Part shown: positions 21,101-30,088 of the stretch, piece by piece
Position numbering within the stretch: the first letter of the stretch is position 1
How the letters are laid out: every line of letters starts with the position of its first letter
Origin: Rhypophila decipiens
Taxonomy: Eukaryota; Ascomycota; Sordariomycetes; Sordariales; Naviculisporaceae
DNA length: 64,000 nt
Assembly: GCA_033297075.1 (NCBI GenBank)
Contig: MU858074.1
Span: 186,001 to 250,000 of the forward strand
Direction: 5' to 3'
The notes under the pieces: model-generated
What the model was told of the DNA's origin: nothing
The model's database searches: none
Seen by the model: the letters and a program-made list of their open reading frames with translations, nothing else
Program-made: the position numbers and the translations under genes

Positions 21101-23923
21101 TCCAGTCACAACCTGCTTCAACAGAACTGGAACAACACCGTCTACCAGAGTTTTGAGCTCGCGGAGGTAAAAGTGCTCGTCATCCGCAAATTCATCCAGC
21201 AAGTCATCCACCTTGCCTTTATCATGCCTGCTGGGTCGCCGGTGCAGACTGCGAGATGACTTGATGCTCTTTGACCGGCTCGGCGAGAGAAGCTGCCCAT
21301 CGTCTGGCAGCGAGAGAACCGACACAAGATCTGAGTGCTTGGTAAGCCGGCGTTTTAGACCGCCCTTGTTGCTCTTGCCCCTTGAGAGTCCACTAGACTT
21401 GGTGAAGGCTGTTGCCTGGGTCACGGTTGTTTGAGAAATAGTAGACATGGTATCAGACTCTGTCATGCTGCTCGAGTTCTCCGATATTATCGTAGAAAGA
21501 GCATTTCCGCCTCTTGTTGGAGGCGGCCTTCTGCGCTGCGCACCCGAATCGGTAGAGAGCGAGGACAGAGTCGAGTCAACTGTAGATGTGAAATCCGAAG
21601 ACGGATCGGGCGACGGTGGTCTCCTGTGCGCGTCGTCGTGTCCATGCTTTCGTGGCGTTGATGACTCCCATGCATCGTCTTCCGAATAGTATTCTTCGTC
21701 GCTCTTGTCCGCTTCACAGCTGGGATATATGGTTGGGGGCAGCTTGTGTCCCCCGGATTGCCCCCGGAAGGCCTCTTTCAGCACTTCTCTGAATGGTTTC
21801 TTCCCCGAGGACTTGAGTGGAGATGAGGGACTCCTAGTCGCTTTGCTCCTCTTCAAGCCCGTGGTGGGGGTGATAACTAGCTTCTCTTTCCTAGCCGTGG
21901 CATCACTATCCTCTACCCGGGGATCGGCATTCTCCTGGTTTTCTGCCCCCTTGGGGGTCAATGGCTCTTTGACGTCCTTTTGCCCAAGTCCCGGAGAGGA
22001 AGACTTTCGAGCTTCATGGGAGCGTTCTTTTTGCCGTGGCCCCGGCGACGATGATTTCCGTGTTGCTTGGCTGTGCTCCTTCTCGGCCGGTTGCGGCTTG
22101 CTGGGGCCGTCTACAAAGGGATCAACTGTGCCATTCAGCCATGACTCGATGCTGGGAGGGTGGTTCTGAGTGGCCATCTTCGGGGGATCAACCTTGTCGT
22201 GGATGATTTCCTTGGCCCCGCTGACTACCTTTTTGAACACGTTCGGTACGGCCTTGAAACTTGGGTTCCTCTGGGCCTTTGGCTTCTTGACGACATTTCT
22301 CGCATCGGCGCCAAGTGGCAGGTCCAGCTCGCTGAAGGCTGAAAAGCCAACTGGGATCTCTGCCAAAGATTTGTTGCCGAGGACGGTGGGAGGGATAGAT
22401 GTGCCATCGTCGGATCTATCCTGATCTGACAAAGAGTCAAGCACATCAGATTCCGTGATTCGACTATCAGTGACTGTTTCTGTTTGCGTAATGTCTGTAG
22501 CCGTCTCAGTCTGTGTAATCACCGTTGGGCTGGGGCTTCTCCTGGGCCTGCGATGCGAGGACCGTTGTCGTCTGGTTGGTGTGGAAATCTCGGTTTCCGA
22601 CTCCTCAATCACCTCAATACGCTCGGCTGGTGAACGATCACGTCTCGTGCTTGCCATCCTTGTGGTCCTTTCAACTGATGGTCTCCGAGAAGACGTGGGA
22701 CGCGTTTTTATCTCGTCCGCTGGCACTACCGGGCCAGGACGTATCCTAATGCCATCGTCTGGCAGTTTACTACTGATCGGTCGAACCCGAATGCCATCCC
22801 CAGCTGGCTCCTTGGTTCGTATGGGACGCACTCTTATCCCATCGTCTGCCTCGACTTTCGGCCGTCTGGGTTTTATAGGCTTGACTCTAATACCATCGTC
22901 TTGGGGTGGCCGCGGTGCTAGTTCCGGCTTTACCTCGCTCTCTGCTGTTTCTTCGTCTTCTTCTTTTTCTCTCTCTTTCGGTTGTGCAACACTGGAGGCA
23001 GCTTCCTCAACAGTTAGCGTCTCGCCAGACTCGTGATGGTGATACTGCTTCACGCGCGGCGGTCGGGGATCAGGGATCTGGACATTTTTCGCCCAGCTTT
23101 TGACCTTGTCCTGGGGCGATGGGTTCCGGGCAGTCCGTAATAAGAAGTCTTTAGGAATGGGCCGTGGACTCTGGCTCGGGCTGCCTTTCGAGATACCAGC
23201 CCTGGGAGGACTTCGCCGGCTCCTGTTGCGCTTCATCCAGTTGTCATCACTGACGATCCGTTTCTTGGGTGGGCTTTTGGATCGCTCCGTTGGGCGCTTT
23301 ACCGGCTCCTTGGTCTCCTCCTCCGGAACTTCCTTCTCTTTCTCTTCTTCCTTGGCAGCTTCCGGCGCTTCTTCTTTGTCCACCTTCACCTTTTGTTTTT
23401 TGGCTTTCTGGCGCAACTTGATTCTTACTCGGTCCTCCTCCGTCACGCTCTCGGCTTCAATCTGAGCGGCGACTTCGGTCGGCTCGCTGGCGACATCCTC
23501 GGCTGCCGGTATGCCCCCTCCTTGCTCCTTCATGGCCGATACGTTCGCCTTTTGCCACTGTTTGACACGGGCATGAACACCACCTGGCTGCTGAAGCCTC
23601 CGCACGGCGGCAGCCCTCATTTCCTGGCGCAACTCCTCCCTGACGCCGGCTGCGTCCAGCGCAACGCTCTTGCGCCTCTGTTTCGATCCCGATCGTTGAG
23701 CTGCTTTGCGCGCGGGCGAGGGTCGTCCTAGCAAGAAGTCGGCCAGAAGGGTAGGCTCCGGCTTCTTTTTGCTGTGGCCGGCCGTTGCCGGGGCGCTCTT
23801 CGGAGTGGCCCCGGCATGCATCGAATGCCGCCTGTCGCCCGGGGTTGCTGGTGGCTCGCCATTTTTACCCGCCGGTGTCTCTTGCTGATCGGTCAAATTC
23901 TCTTGAGATGTCGGTGGTGACAT
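18170..23923 (-). CDS. Very large DH/PH-like (RhoGEF-like) disordered protein
   Basis: A single uninterrupted exon of 1917 aa. Residues 1-900 are low-complexity, rich in S, P, K, R and E; within them, about residues 339-395 hold four copies of a DGIR(V/I)(K/R)P unit. Residues about 905-1130 look like a Dbl-homology helical bundle (opens DDLLDEFADDEHFYL; later YLLKRPLIRIKW, in the position of the conserved Dbl helix). A PH-like beta-rich segment follows to about 1248. A second PH-like region is at about 1483-1637, and a conserved C-terminal module at about 1779-1910. Dbl/PH proteins activate Rho-type GTPases at membranes; catalytic activity here is inferred from fold resemblance only. An in-frame ATG exists 12 codons upstream (23959), but the intervening bases look like an intron end, so ATG 23923 is preferred. 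Confidence 0.75.
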   Translation of the reverse strand: MSPPTSQENLTDQQETPAGKNGEPPATPGDRRHSMHAGATPKSAPATAGHSKKKPEPTLLADFLLGRPSPARKAAQRSGSKQRRKSVALDAAGVREELRQEMRAAAVRRLQQPGGVHARVKQWQKANVSAMKEQGGGIPAAEDVASEPTEVAAQIEAESVTEEDRVRIKLRQKAKKQKVKVDKEEAPEAAKEEEKEKEVPEEETKEPVKRPTERSKSPPKKRIVSDDNWMKRNRSRRSPPRAGISKGSPSQSPRPIPKDFLLRTARNPSPQDKVKSWAKNVQIPDPRPPRVKQYHHHESGETLTVEEAASSVAQPKEREKEEDEETAESEVKPELAPRPPQDDGIRVKPIKPRRPKVEADDGIRVRPIRTKEPAGDGIRVRPISSKLPDDGIRIRPGPVVPADEIKTRPTSSRRPSVERTTRMASTRRDRSPAERIEVIEESETEISTPTRRQRSSHRRPRRSPSPTVITQTETATDITQTETVTDSRITESDVLDSLSDQDRSDDGTSIPPTVLGNKSLAEIPVGFSAFSELDLPLGADARNVVKKPKAQRNPSFKAVPNVFKKVVSGAKEIIHDKVDPPKMATQNHPPSIESWLNGTVDPFVDGPSKPQPAEKEHSQATRKSSSPGPRQKERSHEARKSSSPGLGQKDVKEPLTPKGAENQENADPRVEDSDATARKEKLVITPTTGLKRSKATRSPSSPLKSSGKKPFREVLKEAFRGQSGGHKLPPTIYPSCEADKSDEEYYSEDDAWESSTPRKHGHDDAHRRPPSPDPSSDFTSTVDSTLSSLSTDSGAQRRRPPPTRGGNALSTIISENSSSMTESDTMSTISQTTVTQATAFTKSSGLSRGKSNKGGLKRRLTKHSDLVSVLSLPDDGQLLSPSRSKSIKSSRSLHRRPSRHDKGKVDDLLDEFADDEHFYLRELKTLVDGVVPVLLKQVVTGDASTKASLFGHSTYGDKKADPLAKSVVNMGVYLEKLLDYHRRAPLSELRHLLSWMEAVSPVYDKYLDVWRLGFQDLIINLAPMGPDDQDSLINALPRNEEGDVLGENGERVDVAYLLKRPLIRIKWMTKFLKAATVVAGTQEIQDILVIYEALQEKARKRHREETARMTDEDAINTDTTRARDLRNLAALDKVVIDPSRQVAAKDLFSMDLDHSSGQRLECQVELVHRDNIGIPSDRGDVLIREVGSTSRSWLLFPPVPMDKISARREAEYQLVVMIRGTHNGREWFELIKLTADNDEQIVDWLEILGTSPFPPIARPRTATARRDATPPRPGDIEIPVGESKLDLSLPALEKSSTPSRYHHRQASVPSTPTPATRHSAGYLVERATSWDSDRAQDEHLAVQEPTKAERAAPNSTPYREDGAPPPPVHRTLTQKSTKKQSPPPDLAPAAARVKRRTSSPLKHEYHPSDESSTSSGSSDGDYDSESSRSSSDELDDEDMPETIPGYSIKTPAPVLGTESAISDNSITPSHSASQIGGGDSSDEDPERDGQKFVASVSYWSNKKGTWKDISLDPTSVAVYPGCMEIRQLKEPVKQASPLQSSGTSEVDNRYKDAGAITPLVCLVLTPVVMIRRSTALDLEVRSRASHESRLKIDSGMFRFRAATQLEAQQLYEAVHRSRLNNARYIQLSEEARVRSFGQQMNNDANNENGDDNSSHRRSWFGRKNSYRASTRAPSVSQGSGSTSISANSFLKRLTGGGNGTFNIDKSTVDKSRPGSVGGGGGGGTGSLYTSSASSSSGGGGFSTPPRSISISLSGSGQSNSRWSNGLAKPWSPEPGQPLEIRCHFFVNNRWDDKGNCTLHIKRPTPGTHQELTLNHGMEKRVIVTTIPKKSMMGEEKEKPLILLDAVLGSKSFAMIGSRGVMCSVFENLRDEDGRVGVAPRSGALAGRVARWCFQCKNNLQAAWIIQVVTSEIPGLIF

Positions 23924-23927
23924 TGTT

Positions 23928-24171
23928 CTGCCGACAAGTAAAGCTTGAGTTAGCTGCATTTCCCCCAGGCTAGATCAACGCATGTGGTATGACGTGAGTG
24001 CGCAAGAGTGCTTTTTGACACGAGCCCGGAGATGCGCGCAGAGACGCGAGCTTCCACGACAGCAGGTAGTCCACACAAGTGTACAATCGGGATGTTGCTG
24101 CAATCACGGGAGCGAAAGCGTGGGCTGAGAGTTCAGGTGGAAAGTCAATAAACAATAAGGACCTGTCTCAC
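23928..24171 (-). other. Probable 5'UTR intron of the DH/PH-like gene
   Basis: On the minus strand, the bases just before ATG 23923 read GCTAACTC, a branch-point match, then about 20 nt, then a CAG acceptor ending at 23928. A possible donor, GAG|GTGAGA, begins at 24171. Removing this 244-nt intron deletes the upstream in-frame ATG at 23959. The acceptor is well supported; the donor is the best of several candidates. Confidence 0.45.
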
Positions 24172-26224
24172 CTCGGTGACCGGCAGCATGCTGTAGCGGT
24201 GATCTACAAAGTCCGGATCAGCTCCGATGCGATCTGCGTTACCGGCAGACAACGGACTGCGATTTCGAGAAAAGTCGGCCGAGGCAGTTCATTAGACACA
24301 GACACAGCTTCCCGGGAAGAGTCGACGTTCAAGATGACGTTGGTACGGAGGATTTCGTTTGTAATACCGAGTACAAAAGCAAGTGCCAGGAGTTGGTTAC
24401 CGGGCGGTAGCAGGCGTCCGAGAGGGATGGTGGGGCATTTGCAGGTCGACAAGAGAACTTGAAAATGCAAGCACCCGTCTGGGAGCACAAGGGATCTTGT
24501 CTACCGAACCCAGCAACTGCGGGAATTTTTTAATTTTTTCAAGAAGCTGCACCGGTTATGGATCTTGCTGTCTTGCCATATCCGCAATGTTGGTGGAAAC
24601 TCGACAAAGCAGCCTTGTTACTCCAGTCAGCACAAAGCGGCGCTGGTGCTTTTCGCCAATGACGATGCCCGTAAACAATGGTGCTCGGACCAAGTGTAAA
24701 CAATCCAAATTTAGTGGATTGAGAAGCCCAGCAGGGATGCCCCGGGGCTCCGTCAGCCGGGACGGGAAGAGCCAAGTACCCAGACAGCCAGGCCCAGGCC
24801 AAAGAGCTCGAGCTTGGGAAGTGGGGACCTGGGAGCGGGACGACCTGATGGTTGCAGGTGCTGTTTTGGGGTGGCTGGGGCAGCGGGGCGCTTCCCTATC
24901 AATATCATCAGCCGTCAGCTGGAAGGATCAGTTGGCCAGTTATAAGCGGGGAAGGCATCAGGTGGCGCGATATCATCTTGTTCCTTCCATGCTTTCCCAA
25001 CTGTGCAGCGCTGCCGTGAGAATCTGACCAACCAACATCATTCATCGATTCCATTCTCCGAGACAGCTTCCATTGAGCGATACACACCACCCTGCGCCAG
25101 TTGAAGAAGATGGCACATGAAACCCACCTCCGAACATCACAGAACCAGCCCGGAGTTGTTCAAGCCCATGAAGACGATTGCATGATCTGATCTAAACCGA
25201 TCCATCACCGCCTTTTAGTACGGGTTACGTGTCTCCATTCGCCGAGAACCAGACGACGGATACAACAGCACGCATGCAGTAGCTCCCGAGTCTGTTAATG
25301 CTCATGGACCATCTTGGACTGACGTCAAGTGCCGGAGACAAAAGACTCGATAGGGCTACCGATACCGATCCGTATTGATAGTTTTGGGGCCGATTCACTC
25401 CCTGCTATCCGTATCTTGTCGAGACTCGAAATGGTGCCGCAAGTCAAGATACGGATAACAGCAAGCCAATACTGGAGCCGAGTACAACATATAACAAACA
25501 CATTAACATACATCTTATCCGTACCAAGTTATACTCAGGTTTTGTAAGAACGAGGTTACAGCGCTTGCGGAGCTCTCCAGCTCGCAATTCAGAAAACCAA
25601 GTATGTCCCTCCATTGTAATTCACATTCGGCGTATAAGCAGGTTTTACTTGGTCTTTTTCATCCTTGGGGAGCCGCTCATTGGAGCTTATCAGCTCCCAT
25701 AACATGTTGGTTGCTGTGGACGCCATGATATGTCCACAAGACTTATCGAGATACTGAGACAACGGTCTTCCCCTATACAGCTCTTGACTGCTGTGGGCGC
25801 TTTATTTGACGACAAGAACACATATGAGATACCGACAGTGAGATATAACAATCTCTTTACGGATAAGCAAGAACTAACTACCTAGTAATGTTATCCCGGG
25901 GGCATCAAACGCGCCCAGGCAAGGTAAATGAGATGAATTATTAAAAGAATTATTACTTGAAGAAAGGAATGGAAAAATGCGTTGGAGCAGAAGAAGAAAG
26001 GAAATATGCAAGAGAAAGCAGAAGGAAAAAGCCACCTCAGCCAGCCAACAACGCCTGGATATAATATGCAAACCAAGTTCCCCATTCCCATAGGTATCGT
26101 CCCAATCTGATGCACTAATGATGATGATGATTGACAACCCCAAGTGACCCCCAAGCAAAACAATCTGGCCTCGTTTTCTGCCATCCCTATCCTCCCAAAA
26201 GACCAGAAGGAAATAAAAAAGAAA
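23972..26224. other. Intergenic region between two minus-strand genes
   Basis: Contains the promoter and leader of the DH/PH-like gene (right of 23.9 kb) and the 3' flank of the 347-aa gene. A 13-bp inverted repeat lies at 25406-25457, with two further TATCCGTA/TACGGATA octamers at 25516 and 25858. The plus-strand frame at 24383-25027 lacks an ATG start and any family resemblance. Confidence 0.55.
25406..25457. repeat. 13-bp inverted repeat containing the TATCCGTA octamer
   Basis: TATCCGTATCTTG at 25406-25418 is perfectly complementary to 25445-25457, with a 26-nt loop. It could form a hairpin or bind a dimeric protein. Confidence 0.75.
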
Positions 26225-27268
26225 TCAATCTAAAACGGGAAGAACAAACCGCACCCTCTTGCCTGGCTTTGCAGCCGGAATCTCTATAGCTCTAGCCTTG
26301 GCCCTCGTCATATATCTACTCGTGGCAGTAGCACCGTCCTCCTCGCCCGGCGCAACAATGATACTATTCCGAGGCGGCTTCGTCCACCTATCATCATGAT
26401 TATTATTTTTATTATAACCCGAGATATTATCTTCAGTACCAATCTCGCTCTCGATGGCATCCTGCGTCTCCTCCATGATGGAATATACATCCGGACTAGG
26501 CTGTCGCCAGGCGTGTGGGGATCGTCGGCGTGGAGGCATGGGCATGGTTCTGCTTCGGCCTCTGGATCCAACAACGGCAACTGCGTGACCGAGACCGCCT
26601 GATCCGACTGGAGTGTTGTTTCCATAGCCACCATACGAGCTCGTTGATGTTGAAGAGTTTGAGCTGCTCGAAGTAGTATATCCGGACAGAGGACTCGGCA
26701 CCCGGACGGGACTGCCCACCGCAGAACCATGTACCACCTCGGACGAGGACGAAGGCGAGAGACGATGATGCTCTCTCCTCGATTTCCTACCGCCGCCCGT
26801 CAAGTCCGACAGTCGAATAGGCAGCGTCAACGATCGTCCCTTGAGCGCAAAGCGCATGTAATCCTCGCCATCGTCCGGCGTGAGAGGCATATCGGTCGAA
26901 GAGTCAGGAGTACCCGGTGACCCGGGCGGTGTAGGTGGCCGATGCGGCGGCAGACTTAGGCCCTCGAGACTAGAAGGGCTCACGCTCCGTATGATGGGGG
27001 CGGGATGTTTAAAGTCCTCGATGCCGGCGTCGAACTCCATCTCAAAGTCCATCGGGTCTTCACCGTTGCTGTATGGATCCAGCAGCGAGCCTGGGGCTGG
27101 CGTTAGGAAATAGCTGATCGGGTCGTCGTCCATTCTGGAGAGGTCCATCGGCTCGATGTCTGCGTCGTTGTTCTCCTTGGTTTGTGGGCCTAGTCGGAGA
27201 TGACTGGTGGGCGAAGATGTCCAGTGCACGTTGTCTGCAGTGGACGGGTATGGTCGTGTGGAAGGCAT
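26225..27268 (-). CDS. Conserved-looking fungal protein of unknown function (347 aa)
   Basis: A single-exon frame of 347 aa. The N-terminal third is acidic (M/D/E/P-rich). It is followed by a P/S-rich hinge, then an ordered-looking segment EDYMRFALKGRSLTLPIRL around residue 130-150, then S/G-rich linkers. The C-terminus is basic and hydrophobic (KPGKRVRFVLPVLD). No known domain, signal peptide or membrane segment is evident. Composition would fit a nuclear regulatory or adaptor protein, but that is speculation. The ATG is in a weak context (T at -3), so an upstream exon is possible. Confidence 0.65.
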   Translation of the reverse strand: MPSTRPYPSTADNVHWTSSPTSHLRLGPQTKENNDADIEPMDLSRMDDDPISYFLTPAPGSLLDPYSNGEDPMDFEMEFDAGIEDFKHPAPIIRSVSPSSLEGLSLPPHRPPTPPGSPGTPDSSTDMPLTPDDGEDYMRFALKGRSLTLPIRLSDLTGGGRKSRREHHRLSPSSSSEVVHGSAVGSPVRVPSPLSGYTTSSSSNSSTSTSSYGGYGNNTPVGSGGLGHAVAVVGSRGRSRTMPMPPRRRSPHAWRQPSPDVYSIMEETQDAIESEIGTEDNISGYNKNNNHDDRWTKPPRNSIIVAPGEEDGATATSRYMTRAKARAIEIPAAKPGKRVRFVLPVLD

Positions 27269-29215
27269 CGAGGTATGTGTCTACCTCCTGGGTAGGATAC
27301 CCTTGTCGAATAATAAATGTTTCGTGCTTAATGTGCTTTCAGGGAGCTCGAGGCTACCGGGAAATCGCCAAGTCTTCTTGCCAGTCCAAGGCGATGAGTG
27401 TGCCTCAAAAACGAGCGTAGAGGGGATGAACCAAAGAATCCCGAGAACCTCCAAGGTGAACAGTTGTTTACAGCCCGTTCAGAAATGAAGGTCGGGGAGA
27501 GGGCTAGATATAACTAGATATAACCCAGACCGAACAAAAAGGAAAAAGCCACCCACCATGTTATCCATGGAAATGGCTGGCATCTTCTCCATTTCCATAC
27601 GCGTAGTCATCGGTGAGTCTTCACATGCTGGTGGGCGTTGGGAGGTTGCCTTGTGAGGGTGAAGGTGGTGGTCATCGACACACACCTTGCGACTCAGCTC
27701 GCTATCACATTTTGCGGGGCACTTACAAGGCGCCCACCCTCCTCAAGGAGAAAAATGACCAATCACATTGTGAGATGTCGCCATCTTCTCACCTTCAAAA
27801 GTCCCAAGATGCAGTGCAAACGTGAGCGGGCCACACTTGCCATCACGAGGTGTGGGACAAAGAGAGCAAACACTATCCCGAATCCTGGAAGAAGGTGAGA
27901 AGAATCAAGATAAATTCCGGGCTAAATCTCACAGCGTGGGTAGGATTAATAAGAGTAAATGGGGGTCGTCAAGACCTGATGATATTGGGGAGCATGAGAC
28001 ATTTCCTTCTCCTAGGCAGCCCCAAATCAGGACATCTGACTGTGCACGACACCACCACCGAAGGAACTAATACGTGCCGGCGTGCTTGGATGATACCGAA
28101 GAAGCCGGAATTCATCCTTTCGAGATGTGCAGAAAGAAAGTCGACGCGTCACATATCTAGAAATCCAAGGTAAAAGCCACACCCAAGACGAGGTCGCATT
28201 GCTCATCACAAGTGCCGTCTTTGCCTTGACTGGATGAAGAAAGGAGGAAACCAAGATCTGAGATCAACACAAGGGAAGTAACGTATCTATGTTCGTACCT
28301 GCATGTTGCCTTCGCTGTGGCACGCCGTCGTATGCGAGTGAATCTTGTGAACAACTCTTCGTAATTGGCGATTCACAATCGGCATCGGGAAAGAAAGGGA
28401 GATCGAGTTGATCGGGAGGGCATTCAGAGCCTTTGGCTTGTCATGCGGCTCTCCATCTGCCTATCTGAGCCTCAAAACAGGCAAAAGCAGGAACAAACAA
28501 GATCGTACAGGCTGCAGGGGGATAATGGGATTGCAGAGGTCAGTCGTCGGTCCAGAGATTGAACAGCCTGACTTATCACCGTGTCTCCCGAGTCTAGCAC
28601 CGGGCCATACCTCGTATGCCGGCATCTCTAGAGGTTTGGCCTTGAAAACGAGTTCTGGTGAAACGGTTCTGAGGCGTGTGATTTTTGATGCCCAAACAGA
28701 AACTTGAACGCGGCAATGGCGGCATGGATTTAGCGGTCTCATGGCGGGTAGCCACGTGCCTAGCGCGCTCCGCTATGGTGAAGCGATTGGGCTTGGCTGA
28801 CATAATGTCTCGAATTCCCCGCTGGTGAGTTTATTTGAACTTTCCCACTCTGATTCCATTTTACGACACTTTGATCAATCAGGAAGAATCGATTGATCTT
28901 CAGGGAATAGACATTGCTCCTTCCTCAATACCCAAACAGGTAGTAAAGTAACTTTTCAGTTTAGGTCTTAGTTGGGATTTACTGCCTGGCCCGAACTCAT
29001 TCTACGTGACACAGTTTGCACATCATTAGTTCTCGTCTACCATCACACCTACACTCCGGCTCTTTTAAAATTTTAGTCCTAATTGGATTATCGCCCTTTT
29101 CACCCATACAAAACTATTCCCGTTATCCAAGTGAGCAGAGTTTGGTCTGCACCTACTTGTCATCTGCCTCTGAACCCACACTCCTCTTTACCAATCATCT
29201 CAATAATCGCGAATA
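27269..29215. other. Divergent intergenic region
   Basis: About 1.9 kb between the divergent 347-aa gene (-) and the EEP-fold enzyme gene (+), so it should hold both promoters. The last 130 bp before 29216 are pyrimidine-rich and lack ATG, as expected for a leader. No other gene is seen. Confidence 0.55.
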
Positions 29216-30088
29216 ATGGCCAAGCTATCAGCCAGCCATGGCCCCCTCCCCATCCGGGTCGTCACCTACAACGTCCGGTACGCAACCCAACGACCCGTTG
29301 AAGGCGAGGAGCCATGGTCCGTCCGACGCTCGAAACTCTGCGCCCAAATGAGATTCATCGCAGCCGGACAGTCCAACGTCTTCTTCTGCCTTCAGGAGGT
29401 CTTGTACGAGCAGCTCGTCGACATCCAGGACCGTCTGGGCCCCGCATGGCGCCACATCGGAGTGGGCCGTGAGGACGGGGACAAGAAGGGGGAGTTCTCT
29501 CCCATCTTTTATATGGCCGAGAACTGGGCTTGTGAGCGGAACAGGACCTACTGGCTCTCCCCGACACCAGAGATGCCATCCAAGGGCTGGGACGCTGCTC
29601 TGGAACGAATCGTCACGGCGGGGTCATTCCGGCATAAGAAGGGCGCCCTTGTCATCGTCATGGCCACCCATTTCGACCACGCCGGCAAGGTCGCGAGGGA
29701 AGAAAGCGCCCGACTTATCGTCAAGCTCGCTGCCGATTGGAAGTCTGGCAGCAAGGAGGAGGCCGAAGCTCCCCTGTTCCTTGGTGGTGACTTTAACAGC
29801 ACCCCGGACGAGGAGGCTTATAAAGCGCTTGTCGAGCCGGGCTCGGGCATGAAGGACGTGTCGGGACTGCTCCCGAATGATCTAAAATACGGAAACCACG
29901 AGATAACGTACACTTCGTTTGGGGAGCCCAATGAGAGGCCAAAGAGGATCGACTTCCTCTTTGTCCATGAGTCGTCCAACGTCAAACTCTTGGGCTTTGC
30001 CATCTTGGACAACAAACACGACGATGGGGTCTTTCTTTCGGACCACCGGCCTGTTGTGCTCGACTTGGAGATCCCGCCGAAAGAATGA
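29216..30088 (+). CDS. Endonuclease/exonuclease/phosphatase-fold family enzyme
   Basis: Single exon, 290 aa, ATG in a good context (A at -3, G at +4). The EEP-fold signature residues are all present in order: Asn19 in TYNVR, Glu61 in LQEV, His152 in THFDH, Asp192 and Asn194 in GGDFNSTP, Asp246 in RIDFLF, and Asp276-His277 in LSDHRPV. These residues coordinate Mg2+ and cleave phosphodiester or phosphomonoester bonds in the family, which includes DNase I, APE1, Ccr4 and inositol phosphatases. The length fits the compact form without extra domains. No signal peptide or membrane segment is seen, so a soluble intracellular enzyme is likely. Substrate (DNA, RNA or small phosphoester) cannot be decided. 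Confidence 0.88.
   Translation: MAKLSASHGPLPIRVVTYNVRYATQRPVEGEEPWSVRRSKLCAQMRFIAAGQSNVFFCLQEVLYEQLVDIQDRLGPAWRHIGVGREDGDKKGEFSPIFYMAENWACERNRTYWLSPTPEMPSKGWDAALERIVTAGSFRHKKGALVIVMATHFDHAGKVAREESARLIVKLAADWKSGSKEEAEAPLFLGGDFNSTPDEEAYKALVEPGSGMKDVSGLLPNDLKYGNHEITYTSFGEPNERPKRIDFLFVHESSNVKLLGFAILDNKHDDGVFLSDHRPVVLDLEIPPKE

Noticed and set aside
24383..25027. 214-codon plus frame upstream of the DH/PH-like gene
   Set aside because: No ATG start and no resemblance; lies in the promoter of the minus-strand gene.
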